64,000 nt of DNA, taken from assembly GCA_025370075.1 (NCBI GenBank), contig CP073016.1, positions 930,001 through 994,000 on the forward strand. The letters are read 5' to 3'. The notes under the pieces are model-generated. The model saw only the letters and a list, made by a program, of their open reading frames with translations, was not told the DNA's origin and did no database searches. This document shows positions 44,001-53,279 of this stretch, in pieces. A program made the position numbers and the translations under genes. The first letter of the stretch is position 1; each line of letters starts with the position of its first letter. The stretch is from Chryseotalea sp. WA131a. Lineage in GTDB: Bacteria; Bacteroidota; Bacteroidia; Cytophagales; Cyclobacteriaceae.

Positions 44001-46918
44001 GGCCGCAGGCGGTCGTCTACATAGCTCACGCTCCACAAGTAGGTGGTGGTGCCGAGTTGTTTTACTTTCGAGCCCGTGGCCATGCCATTGAGATAGTCAA
44101 AGACCTGGGTGGCTTGCCCGCTCACATCGTTGCCCACAAAGTTAAAGCGGGTGTCGGCCAGCAGCGTTTTAAAATCATAATTGTCATAGTACCCTACGGT
44201 GAGCACGTCAAGGCTGGTGGTGGGAAACACGGTGTTGGTGTAGCCGTGGGTGGCGGCAGCGCCATTGTAACTTTCGAAGAAGGCGGTGGTGCTGAGCAAA
44301 AGTGTCATGGCCGCCTGGTCAATGGCGCTGGTGTGGGTGTAGAGGGCGGTGATGATGGGGCGGTTGCGCTCATCGTATTTCACCACCATCCACTGGTTGA
44401 GTTTGCGCTGCTCGGCATCCTGGGTCATCACAAGGCGGTCAATGTCATCGTACACAAAATAGACCCAATCGGCACCCGGTGCTTTTTTGGCGGTGAGGCG
44501 GCTGCGGTCGTCATAGCGGTATTGAAAGGCCCAGTTGTTCATGAAGGCCGCCTTCACTATTCCTTTGCAGGCGCTCACATTGGTATTGACTGTCAATACC
44601 GCACTGGCTGTCATGGTTCTTGCGCAGGCTGAAGTAGTGTGCGTTGCCACTACGGTGTAGGTACCCGCAGCGCTTAGGTCTGCCCAGGTGAGGGTGTAGC
44701 CACTGCCAGGCAGCGGGGTGCCTACATTAGTGGCACCGTTTTTTAATTGATAGGTGGCGGTTGTCTCCGAGCCGCTGAGGGTTATAGTGGCAGTCTGCGC
44801 GGCACAAATAGTACCGCCCCCGCTGAGGGTAAAGAGGGCCGGTGTGGGGTTCACAATCGTGCTGGTGCCGTTCATTAGCTGCGTGCAAGTAGTGGTGGCG
44901 TTGGTGGCTCTCACGGTATAAACGCCTGCCGAGTTGAGGCCCGTCCATGTGCGGGCGCTGCCGTTGCCAGCTACTACTGCGCCTACATTCACAGACCCAT
45001 CGCGAATGAGTTGATAATTTACACCACTCTGCGAACCGGATAAGGTAAGGGTTAATGAGCCCGTACCGCAGATGGTTCCACCACCCGTGAGGTTATAAAC
45101 GGTCGGCAGTGCATTAATGGTAACTGTGCGCGTGCCACTCATGGTGAGGTTACACATAGTGGTGGGATTAGTAGCGATGACTGTGTAGCTACCAGCTGCT
45201 GTAGTGTTTGTCCAGTTAAGTGCCGCACCGGTTCCGGCCACCGCACTGCCAGCGTTAGCCGCCCCGATTCTCAACTGGTAGTTAATGCCTATCTGCGAGC
45301 CGCTAAGGGTAATGTTCACACCTGCGCCACCAGCACAATAGCCGCCACCACCACTGGTGGTGAAATTCGTGGGCAGGGGGTTAATGGTGAGCACGGCCGA
45401 GCCGGTCATGGTTGTTACACACGAATTGGCTGTACGCGTAGCTGCTACGGTGTAGGTACCTGATGTAGACTGGCTGACCCAACTCAAAGCTGCACCCGTG
45501 CCGGCCACAGTCGTGCCGACATAGGTGGTGCCCCGTTTTAATTGATAGTTAACGCCCGTCTCCGAAGCACTGAGTGAAATTGTAACCGAGGCCGAGCCAC
45601 AGAAGGTGCCTCCTCCACTTACTGTAAACAATGCGGGGGCAGGGTTCACCGTAAGAGTGGCGCTACCAGTCATGGTTTGGGTACACTGTGTGGTGGCGTT
45701 GGTGGCCACCACCGTATAAATTCCCGCAAGGTTCTGCCCTGTAAAATTCAACGCGCTGCCAGTACCCGCAAGTGGTGTGCCTGTGTTCACTCCGTCTTTG
45801 CGCAATTGATAATTTACACCGGTTTGTGTGCCGCTCAAACTGACCGTGGTCGAATACCCTGAGCATATTGCCGCTGTGCCGCTCACGGTAAATAAGGCAG
45901 GCAAAGGGGTAATGACTACAATGGAAGAACCAGACATCGCTTGCACACAACCAGTAGAAGAGTTAGTAGCCACTACCGTGTACGTGCCGGCAGCGGTTTG
46001 CCCTGCCCAACTTAAACTGCCATTGGTTCCACCGATAGCCGAACCGGTATTTACTCCGTCTTTTCTAAGTTGATAGTTTACACCAACTTGTGAACCGCTC
46101 AAGGTAATAGTAGCTGACGCTGACCCACAAAACGTGCCGCTACCGCCTACAGCAAAAACCGTGGGCAGTGCATTCACACCAATGCTCACACTGCCTGTCA
46201 TCAGCTTGTTGCAGCCATTGGCACTTGCAAGTACCGTATAATTTCCGGCTGAGGTTAAACCTCCCCAATTCAAAACGCCACCATTGCCACCTTGCGTATT
46301 GATAACCGAGCCATTCAGCAGAAGCTGGTAGGTGTATCCACCCTGAGAACCGGATAATCCTACATTCGTGGATCCGCCCAAACAGAAGGAACCTCCTCCG
46401 GTAACAGTATAGTTGGCGAAGGCCACCACCGATACTGAGAGTGTACCGCTGTAGACAACATTGTAGCATTGCTCTACGGGTGGCGGATCAATGGTTTCGC
46501 AGTTTTGCCCTATTATATAACAAATCTGGAAAGGTGGTGCATCATCCGGGTAGCATTCAATAACATCGGTGCATACCTGATAGGGTGGCGGGTCGTCCAC
46601 TACATAGCAGTTTTGAGTCTCCCTGGAAGCAGTAACTGTGCCACCTGTTCCCGTCCACGATACTGTGACTGTACTGCCCGTAGCAGATCCTACTATGGTG
46701 CCGCTTCCTGTTAATGACCACGAGAACGAGGTGTTTGAATCGTTTTGTACCGCATACACATATTGATTTGCAGAACAAGCCACGGCAGTACCAACGACCG
46801 TTAATTCACCCACGGGTAAATTTTTCTTCCCCTTTCCAGAACCCGGCCATGCGAAGGTCTCTGCTGTAAACAGCCACAAGCAAAAAAAGAAGAATGTGAA
46901 TTTTGTTTTCATGGGCAT
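41078..46918 (-). CDS. Rhs polymorphic toxin, C-terminal half of the shell with Ig-like repeats and active tip
   Basis: 1946 residues. Signal peptide (~1-23), a Cys-rich linker (~105-155), and seven ~87-residue Ig/adhesin-like repeats (~169-785, each with a Cys after GGGT and one before TMTGS). Then comes the Rhs/YD region from FMNNWAFQYRYDDRSRL (~800) to the core DHQGNVRMTF and MDVSIGRMMQVDP, ending NDPNGADPN (~1678). The tip (~1680-1946) has a GDDD linker and then YYLHIGPSTITNSIGLTGCVAILGG, an L,D-transpeptidase-like His...GC pattern. Upstream genes supply the missing first half of the shell. Confidence 0.85.
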   Translation of the reverse strand: MPMKTKFTFFFFCLWLFTAETFAWPGSGKGKKNLPVGELTVVGTAVACSANQYVYAVQNDSNTSFSWSLTGSGTIVGSATGSTVTVSWTGTGGTVTASRETQNCYVVDDPPPYQVCTDVIECYPDDAPPFQICYIIGQNCETIDPPPVEQCYNVVYSGTLSVSVVAFANYTVTGGGSFCLGGSTNVGLSGSQGGYTYQLLLNGSVINTQGGNGGVLNWGGLTSAGNYTVLASANGCNKLMTGSVSIGVNALPTVFAVGGSGTFCGSASATITLSGSQVGVNYQLRKDGVNTGSAIGGTNGSLSWAGQTAAGTYTVVATNSSTGCVQAMSGSSIVVITPLPALFTVSGTAAICSGYSTTVSLSGTQTGVNYQLRKDGVNTGTPLAGTGSALNFTGQNLAGIYTVVATNATTQCTQTMTGSATLTVNPAPALFTVSGGGTFCGSASVTISLSASETGVNYQLKRGTTYVGTTVAGTGAALSWVSQSTSGTYTVAATRTANSCVTTMTGSAVLTINPLPTNFTTSGGGGYCAGGAGVNITLSGSQIGINYQLRIGAANAGSAVAGTGAALNWTNTTAAGSYTVIATNPTTMCNLTMSGTRTVTINALPTVYNLTGGGTICGTGSLTLTLSGSQSGVNYQLIRDGSVNVGAVVAGNGSARTWTGLNSAGVYTVRATNATTTCTQLMNGTSTIVNPTPALFTLSGGGTICAAQTATITLSGSETTATYQLKNGATNVGTPLPGSGYTLTWADLSAAGTYTVVATHTTSACARTMTASAVLTVNTNVSACKGIVKAAFMNNWAFQYRYDDRSRLTAKKAPGADWVYFVYDDIDRLVMTQDAEQRKLNQWMVVKYDERNRPIITALYTHTSAIDQAAMTLLLSTTAFFESYNGAAATHGYTNTVFPTTSLDVLTVGYYDNYDFKTLLADTRFNFVGNDVSGQATQVFDYLNGMATGSKVKQLGTTTYLWSVSYVDDRLRPIQTVSSNHKSGINRMTTVYDFENKILNSKTTYVVGGTTTTIARRMNYDDDGRPWQTFHKINSQAETLLAQYEYNALGQLIDKKLHSTDNGATFKQSLDYRYNIRGWLMSINNAQLANDLITNDDTGDFFGLELAYNNTLGTGSTPAYNGNITAMKWSANQGVSTVKERAYNYKYDAQDRLTDATYKEKAVAWSQPLGNAYSESGYQYDQNGNILALTRKSATGTDLDVLTYDYGTGNSKSNRLLKVTDSGSKTTGFADGANTDVDYVYNNNGSLTTDKNKGISSMLYNYQNKPERVNKRDGSYLKYVYDGAGRKLRQELYNSANALQKSTDYVGELLYENEALQVVQHQEGRLVPDGGNLIYQYHLTDHQGNVRMTFTTKDDSEANTATLENASAATEQSKFLRYATARRINAIIFDKTNGASTGYSQRLNGSANEQYGLAKSLSVMPGDVINAEVYAKYVDPAVNNSTTAGQNLLNLLAQIAASTAGVVIDGSSYGNSTSSFPTTYGGLQGKTDNGAPRAYLNWLIFDRNYVFQTGGFKQITTLAKEAGTDVLHEYIASPTITITQPGYVYIYLSNESMQPPNASPIPIEVYFDDFKVTHTKTPVVQSNDHFAHGMDNSALSYQRENSTKNNFLYNAGSEVQGSIDQNIYDMPYRGMDVSIGRMMQVDPLAGSYSSHSTYNYAFNDPVFFNDPNGADPNSDGWNQIQESRNYDMERNYYNTHGIYGDDDMYGMMFGKIGAGVGNWYKVTNYWMEESGYKDDKGNFIHDYTYDYSYGYDTKMMYVYENQQRRQRQQLNDAGVVVTITGEIVLQGRVSAYPLKTYDANGDLRTYSVPYYRVNVTGTDANGKVTTKQFSALRFGVYNTATTDPKVVGVNGANGPYDLQWSTAYNGGAWQVKGLYNSLGYETYYLHIGPSTITNSIGLTGCVAILGGVQGITEFNNFIRQYSGPVQVMYDYAPTPALILGPTIKSR

Positions 46919-46919
46919 C

Positions 46920-49436
46920 TCAGTTTTGTGTGAACATTGAACCCATACTGTTGATGGCCTCCGGTGGCAGCACCACGGCTAACCGGCCTAGGTGATCATA
47001 GACATAATAGGTAGAGCCGAAAAGCGGATTGTTACCTGCGTCTTTGCCATACTGCACTTTCTTTAAAATTGTTTTGCCTTCTTTATCCGTAAAAACGACC
47101 ACCTGGTTGTTGTTCTCATCGTAGGTGATGTTTTTGAATAGCTGGTTGGCCGAATAATACAATGGCTGTGTACCAGTGGTGGCACTCACAGAGCCGTCAG
47201 CCGCGTTATAGGTGAACAGCAATACCTCTGAAGTTGTATTAAATGCATATTGATTTTTAACCGTGCGGTCTGCTAAACTTAGCGGGTCAGCTGTCGGTTG
47301 CCAGTCAGTTCCCGGTGCGCCTTGCTTAAGCACACGGCCCACTGGGCTGTTATCGTACAGGGTCACGGCATATGGATTAGGGTTTTCGGCACGCTTTAAA
47401 GCAATTGAGTTGGTATAAAAATTTCGTTGTTCCGCGTTACTATAATCTCCGGTAGTGCCTTTAAGGGCGTACGGTCTGAAAAGACCATCATTAATTTCAA
47501 GAGAATAGGACAGAAAAGTAGTTGAGTTTTTTCCAAATTGATCGTAGCTCATGGGCTGAATTATCTCAACCGACCCTGGCGCCTGTCTTACACCCACTTG
47601 CTGAATAGGCCTGCCCAATCCATCCTGATATTGAATTGATTGAGTATAGTTAGGTGTGGGAGACTTATAAACATTGGTAAAAGGTGAGATACCTGCTACC
47701 CTAAAACGTGTAACGCTTTTATAGTTGACACTTACCTGGCCGCTCAAGCCCTTTACCGTAACAGTATTTGTCACGCAGCTGGGAGACGTAGGTGTAGCTT
47801 TCACCTCAGCTTTATAAGTTCCCGGTTCGTTTATGTAAAGGGCGGTGGGCGTAGTCGAAAACTGTGTAAGCTCGATGTCATCTTTGAACCATCGATAACT
47901 ACTATACGAACCCACTTCCATTAAGGTAACGCCACCGTAGGTAAAAGTGCTTGTTCCGTTGATAGTTGCAGTTGGCCGATAAACTTTCAAGGTAGCAACA
48001 GGTGTTTCAACTTGGGGGCATACACCATTTTTAAGTATGGCTTTAAATTGTGTATTCGAGTCAACTACATCTACAAGGTTGAGAGTGGTTGAATTCGAGG
48101 AAGGGATAATCTGCCATCCAGCACCTGTATTTTTTTCCCAACGCAAAACACCTCCCAAGCTATTAATGATATTCAATGGGCCGCTAAACTTGGTACACAC
48201 TTCTGTAGATGGTGGATTAATGACACCTGGTACTGAGAACTCATTTATAAAAATAGCAACGGTATTAGTTGAACGTGCATCGTTACAGCTGGTATCAATA
48301 CGCTTAAAGCGATGGGTAACACCAGTACTCGTAACCGTATAGTTTAAGCCATTGGCGCCACTTATAGGATCCCATCCGCCAAAGTCATTTTGAATGTACC
48401 ACTGGTAAGTGTAGCTAGCATTTCCACCCCCTGCAGGGCTACCTGTAAAAGTAGCTCCTCCTCCAGTGCACACGGTAGTTGTACCACTTAGTGTGCCTGG
48501 AGTCAATGAAGGAAGAATACTCACGGAAACAGCATTGGAATACCGCACGGTGCAACTTGTTACTTTTCTCCTGAACCAGGTAGTACCTGTAAGATTTCCT
48601 GTAGAAACTCCTGTAGGGTCGGTTGAACCAGTAACATCGGACCAAGTAGCTGCATCATTACTTCTTTGCCATTGATAGGAATAAGTTCCGGTACCGCCAG
48701 TAGCCGTGGATGCCCCATACAGATATCCCGTAGGGGACGCATTACATAAAGGAGCTGGCTGAGAAATTGAACCCGGTGTCAAAAGAGGAAAAACTGACAC
48801 GTATACCGTATTGGAAGAAATCTGACCGCATTGGAAACTTGCCATTCGATAAAAATAAGTAGACTCCGTAAGAGAATTGGTTGTATAGCTATCTCCAATA
48901 ACTCCATCTATTTGCGTAAACCAAGCTTCAGATACCCCCCTCTTCCACCAAAAGTATCTAGCAAAACCTCCACCACCGGCACCAGATGAGTTGGAAATTG
49001 TGGCCGTTGCATTGTAGCAGACCGATGATGGGGCAGATATGGTTCCTGCAGTAAGTGTGCCTCCGCTTGGGAATACAACTACTGAAAGCGTAGCGGTGGA
49101 CTGTGCCTCACCTGCCACTGTGTAGGTAACGGTTACCTTTCCAACGTTTGTCGCAGTAGTCCAATTTATCGTCACACTCGTACCACTTCCAGTCGCTGAC
49201 CCTCCAATTACTTGCCAGCCAGTTACCGAAGATCCCGCTGGGCCAGAGAATGTGTATCCGGCACTTTGGCCAACACAAATTGAAGTTTGTCCGTTAATAC
49301 TTTGTGCACTTGCCCGGTATGAAGATAACTCAACTACCAGCAATAGAATTAATGGCAGTGCAGTTATTCTCAAATCAATCTTACCCTGTAACTTGATTTT
49401 ATTTTTAATAAAAGTTTCCATTGCAGCTATTGACAT
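46920..49436 (-). CDS. DUF6443-type Rhs protein, N-terminal half of the shell
   Basis: 838 residues with a signal sequence near residues 20-45 (ALPLILLLVVELSSYRASAQ). Residues ~45-560 are Ig/PKD-like beta modules. The C-terminal part is DUF6443: IQYQDGLGRPIQQVGVRQAP, MSYDQFGKNSTTFLSYS, NNQVVVFTDKEGKTILKKVQ and YYVYDHLGRLAVVLPPEAI. It then stops, exactly where one-piece relatives continue with the segment that opens the Rhs region of the next ORF. Its TGA is one base before the ATG of that ORF, so translation is probably coupled. The start overlaps the 1274-residue gene by 10 bp. Confidence 0.82.
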   Translation of the reverse strand: MSIAAMETFIKNKIKLQGKIDLRITALPLILLLVVELSSYRASAQSINGQTSICVGQSAGYTFSGPAGSSVTGWQVIGGSATGSGTSVTINWTTATNVGKVTVTYTVAGEAQSTATLSVVVFPSGGTLTAGTISAPSSVCYNATATISNSSGAGGGGFARYFWWKRGVSEAWFTQIDGVIGDSYTTNSLTESTYFYRMASFQCGQISSNTVYVSVFPLLTPGSISQPAPLCNASPTGYLYGASTATGGTGTYSYQWQRSNDAATWSDVTGSTDPTGVSTGNLTGTTWFRRKVTSCTVRYSNAVSVSILPSLTPGTLSGTTTVCTGGGATFTGSPAGGGNASYTYQWYIQNDFGGWDPISGANGLNYTVTSTGVTHRFKRIDTSCNDARSTNTVAIFINEFSVPGVINPPSTEVCTKFSGPLNIINSLGGVLRWEKNTGAGWQIIPSSNSTTLNLVDVVDSNTQFKAILKNGVCPQVETPVATLKVYRPTATINGTSTFTYGGVTLMEVGSYSSYRWFKDDIELTQFSTTPTALYINEPGTYKAEVKATPTSPSCVTNTVTVKGLSGQVSVNYKSVTRFRVAGISPFTNVYKSPTPNYTQSIQYQDGLGRPIQQVGVRQAPGSVEIIQPMSYDQFGKNSTTFLSYSLEINDGLFRPYALKGTTGDYSNAEQRNFYTNSIALKRAENPNPYAVTLYDNSPVGRVLKQGAPGTDWQPTADPLSLADRTVKNQYAFNTTSEVLLFTYNAADGSVSATTGTQPLYYSANQLFKNITYDENNNQVVVFTDKEGKTILKKVQYGKDAGNNPLFGSTYYVYDHLGRLAVVLPPEAINSMGSMFTQN

Positions 49437-52400
49437 TTTCTATTTGATCCATCATATTTAACCGTGAATGTACTTTCTCCGACCGCTGTCGCACTGAAAC
49501 AAGTACTATTACACACCATAGAAACTTGGCACCTTATCTCTACCCAACCCGTAGTTGATCCTTGTGGGCAAACATAGTCAGCCTGTGGTATCGTACCAGC
49601 ATAGTTAAATACATAGCTGGGACTAATGCCACCATTGAATACTTGTACCCAAGTAGAACTGTTGCAATTCTTATACGACCAACCGTAACTCAGAGAGGAA
49701 CCGGGAGACGCACATTGACCAGTTACAACAGCTGTCATAGTAACACCCGAAAGATCACAAAAGGTAACCGTTTCTCTGGAGGCTCGAATAGCAACCCCCA
49801 AATCCATAGGATTAATTGTTAACTTATATTTTGAAACGCTTGGTTCAATGCCTTCTGGAGAAGTCACTCGCAACTCCACCCAATAATAACAATGCGTTGG
49901 AAAAGTATAAGTTAGCGTAGGGCTATTCGTTCCAACCACCACATCATCCACTTTCCACTGATGAATTGTCGCGGTGCAATTTTCTGGAGCCGTAAACGTC
50001 ATCGAACTACCGGCTTTGTAATTGCCAGCGATTGCAAAATTTGATTTAAGAGACGGTGCTGGTGAAACCAAATACTTATACTCATCCAATTGCACCAGAT
50101 TTTTCTTTGCGTCAAAAGTGTATTTGAGACGACCCAATTCATCATATTGATAAAATACCGAGTTACCCCGTGTATCTGTAATTGAAGTCTTCCCATTGAT
50201 GGGCTCAAACGTACTAGACGTGATCTCTGCTTTTTCTGGATATAAGGCTACCTGATCTACTAGTAACAGACCAGAAGCACCTATGCGAAATGAAAATGTC
50301 GATGGAATGCCGGTCATTGGAATTCTCCGTTCAAGATAAATCCATTGCCCACTCGAAGCAGTAGGGTATGTAATTGGGAAAGCTTGCCATGATGTCCCAT
50401 TAAAAATTCTTGCCTCAATTGTAATATTTACAGCAGTTGTCGCTTTTGCCCAACATGAAAATTTATAAAAGCCCCCAATGGCACCATTGAATAAACCTGA
50501 CTTCTCGATTACGGTGGAGGCATTTAACTTCCCACATCTTTTTCCTGACCATGCGTCTGTTAACTCAACAAAATTGAAATAGTCTGATAAATGCCCGGTT
50601 GAGTTGCTTTCAAAATCACTAAAACATACTTCGTTTGCCTTGGCATTCACAATTGAAACAACAGGAATACTATTGCCATATCCGTAATGAGAGGAACTAA
50701 CATTACGTTGTTTGTCAGCTACAGTTAACACATTGCCTGACAAATCGTAATGACTGAATATCATGGCTGGCCTATAGCGATTTGAGTAACTGAAGCTTTG
50801 GGAAGCGCCATTTACTGCCACTGTTGATTCAGTAAACCCAGGAGACCCGGAATACACGAGGGAGCGTGCCGGAAGAACCCGGCTGGAAGTACTAAAGTTA
50901 CTAAAGAGTGTAAGCCCGCCAGACGCATAAGTCTCTGCTCCGGATGGCCTTTGTACAGTGGAGAATGTTTCCACTACAAAACCGTGCATGAAATTACTTG
51001 CATTATTCATCCGACTGATCGTTACATTATGAGCCCTCAACACCGTATCGACTAAACCAAGATCTGGGTTGGTAATCGCATTGAAGTCTCGGGCATATCT
51101 AATCTTCGATCTTGTAATGACTCCATCACTATTGGTAGTTTGCACCTGGCTCAACATATTATGAACTACATTGTAAGAATAACTTACAATACTTTCGTTC
51201 CCTTGATTTAGATTTGATGGATCATAAACAATCGTTTTTTCTTCGTCCACCACTTTGGCAACATTGGCTATGATAGTGTATTGCCCAAATTGGTAAGTAT
51301 TTGATTCAAATTGATTGAAGCGAGTGGCCTGAATATATGACGGTACTGTATTCAGGCGTTTATAAGTTATGGTCTTTTCTTGTAATGGTAAACTTGCACC
51401 TTCTGCAAAATCGGCTACACGACTAAGAAGGCCACGCTCAAAATCAAAATTGGTATTGGGAGGATAGGGATAGGTGTAGTATCCATTTTGTAGATTTTCA
51501 ATTGGTGGACTTCCATTGCGCGCGTATTGTGAGAGCGTGGCCGCAAAATCAGTGCCCGCTATAGCCTGTTGCGGATAAACTCCTGGTACAGAATATTCAT
51601 AAACTGTTTTCCCTTTCCCTGCTTGCAGGACTGTTGCTCGTTCAAACAACAAATCATCATCTGGCGCTAGATTATCGGGAGTCAATACAATAGTAACTCC
51701 ATCCGCATATGCAAAAGAAGGTTTATAAACAAAACGTCCGCTTGATTGACCATTTGCTAATTTATATTCATACTCCCTTACTATATCATTGGTAGCATCC
51801 GTATCGTTATCACTTATGGTCACCTTTTTTACGCGCACTCCTCCTCCCAATAAAGTTGTTCCATTATCATTATAGTCAGATGCTTCAAAATCAATTTGGG
51901 CATATCCACCGGATGGGTAATAAATGCGCCTTAAAGAACCATCGGCAACAACGAAAGCATTAACACTTCTATCGGAACCACCCGTGGTGGCTGTATAACC
52001 GGGCAATTTTGATATCCTATAACGCTCTCCATTGGGTGCCGAATCATTATAATATATTAAAGGCACAACCGATGTACTGGTAGCGTTGTGATACCCCCAA
52101 TAATCCTGTTTGTCTTTATCTCGAAAGGGAATACTGGTCCTGTCTGTGTTGAAATCGACAGAATAGTATTCAAACCGAAAGGACGGAAATGCACTACAGC
52201 CTGCTTCCTCTTTTATTTCCTTCAGAAATCGCTTAAAATTCGGCCCCCCTGCAAAATCATTGGATTGAAGTATATCCCTATAGTTGAATGAAAATTTCTT
52301 TGTCAAAGAATAAATTCCATCAACTACTTCAATGGATTGAATGTACTTGTTAGACCATTTGAACACGATCGAGAGTGGTCCGGAAGTAATAGAACTAAGA

Positions 52401-53251
52401 GTTCGTAATTGAATATTGTCAGTTATTGTGTACAAATGAGTAAGATCTCCAGATGCTGTAGCTACTCTTACTTTTTTTGTTACGATATCTGTATTTGTCG
52501 AACTTCCTAGTGAATAGATTAGACCGATGTTTTCTCCAGAAGGCGATTGAATAGAAGTTAGCTTCCAAGTAGAATTGAAATTGACGGGGACTTCATACAG
52601 TTTAAAATCCTTAACAAAAGCTGAAATAGCCGTTGTCCCATTTCTAACGGCCCTGCGCTGCACCGTTTCAGGCTCGTTGAAAAAGTATTTTGTACCAGTA
52701 TTATTGGTTACAACAAAACTGACTATTCGGTTTTCAGTTCCAATTCTGGTATAGTCAACCTTAACATCCTGATACGGTATAAGTCTAAGTTGACGATTGT
52801 TATCAAAGACAAATTGGCCACTCAGCCCTGGTGCATTGATGGTAAATATATCCGGTTCAGAGTCTCTCACGCTACCAAAAAAATTCAATGCATTCCAGTT
52901 AGCTTGCTCATTAGATATCGTAAATGTATTGGTATAGCTGGAGGACAGCCACCCTTTTCTTGAATCACCTGATACTTCAAAATCGTCTGGAAGCCCCCTC
53001 AGCTCACGAGAAATCTGCCCTCCAGCCGTGAGCGACCAGCCTACACCCGCATTCCCTTCAATTTCCTCGACTTTCACTCCACCACCATTGTAAAATAAGG
53101 AAACCGGCAACTTAAGGCTGCCGTAAGAAGCATTCCACATCGGTATAACGACCCGGGCTTTACCCGTAGATGGATCTACCGGTACATCAATCTGTCCAGC
53201 ACCTTGCAGCCACAAGGCGATAAAAAAAGTTGCTGTATAAAATCGTTTCAT
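49427..53251 (-). CDS. SpvB/YD-type exported protein of the Rhs locus
   Basis: 1274 residues with a signal peptide (MKRFYTATFFIALWLQGAGQ). The N-terminal domain VPVDPSTGKARVVIPMWNAS and GVGWSLTAGGQISRELRGLPDD is the Bacteroidota counterpart of the SpvB/TcB shell start. YD-like segments follow to ~870, then a carbohydrate-binding-like module (~885-1010), a last YD unit (GNSVFYQYDELGRLKYTFDAKKNLV) and PKD-like domains to the end. It precedes DUF6443/Rhs genes and overlaps the next by 10 bp, so it likely works with them, perhaps as a scaffold or cap. Confidence 0.8.
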   Translation of the reverse strand: MKRFYTATFFIALWLQGAGQIDVPVDPSTGKARVVIPMWNASYGSLKLPVSLFYNGGGVKVEEIEGNAGVGWSLTAGGQISRELRGLPDDFEVSGDSRKGWLSSSYTNTFTISNEQANWNALNFFGSVRDSEPDIFTINAPGLSGQFVFDNNRQLRLIPYQDVKVDYTRIGTENRIVSFVVTNNTGTKYFFNEPETVQRRAVRNGTTAISAFVKDFKLYEVPVNFNSTWKLTSIQSPSGENIGLIYSLGSSTNTDIVTKKVRVATASGDLTHLYTITDNIQLRTLSSITSGPLSIVFKWSNKYIQSIEVVDGIYSLTKKFSFNYRDILQSNDFAGGPNFKRFLKEIKEEAGCSAFPSFRFEYYSVDFNTDRTSIPFRDKDKQDYWGYHNATSTSVVPLIYYNDSAPNGERYRISKLPGYTATTGGSDRSVNAFVVADGSLRRIYYPSGGYAQIDFEASDYNDNGTTLLGGGVRVKKVTISDNDTDATNDIVREYEYKLANGQSSGRFVYKPSFAYADGVTIVLTPDNLAPDDDLLFERATVLQAGKGKTVYEYSVPGVYPQQAIAGTDFAATLSQYARNGSPPIENLQNGYYTYPYPPNTNFDFERGLLSRVADFAEGASLPLQEKTITYKRLNTVPSYIQATRFNQFESNTYQFGQYTIIANVAKVVDEEKTIVYDPSNLNQGNESIVSYSYNVVHNMLSQVQTTNSDGVITRSKIRYARDFNAITNPDLGLVDTVLRAHNVTISRMNNASNFMHGFVVETFSTVQRPSGAETYASGGLTLFSNFSTSSRVLPARSLVYSGSPGFTESTVAVNGASQSFSYSNRYRPAMIFSHYDLSGNVLTVADKQRNVSSSHYGYGNSIPVVSIVNAKANEVCFSDFESNSTGHLSDYFNFVELTDAWSGKRCGKLNASTVIEKSGLFNGAIGGFYKFSCWAKATTAVNITIEARIFNGTSWQAFPITYPTASSGQWIYLERRIPMTGIPSTFSFRIGASGLLLVDQVALYPEKAEITSSTFEPINGKTSITDTRGNSVFYQYDELGRLKYTFDAKKNLVQLDEYKYLVSPAPSLKSNFAIAGNYKAGSSMTFTAPENCTATIHQWKVDDVVVGTNSPTLTYTFPTHCYYWVELRVTSPEGIEPSVSKYKLTINPMDLGVAIRASRETVTFCDLSGVTMTAVVTGQCASPGSSLSYGWSYKNCNSSTWVQVFNGGISPSYVFNYAGTIPQADYVCPQGSTTGWVEIRCQVSMVCNSTCFSATAVGESTFTVKYDGSNRKCQ

Positions 53252-53279
53252 CGCTAATGAAAAAAATTATTAAAATCCC

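Noticed and set aside
42893..44632. Long plus-strand ORFs (250 and 268 residues) opposite the Rhs core
   Set aside because: They are antisense shadows of the GC-richer Rhs coding frame, with low-complexity Val/Ile/His/Gly composition and no family motif.
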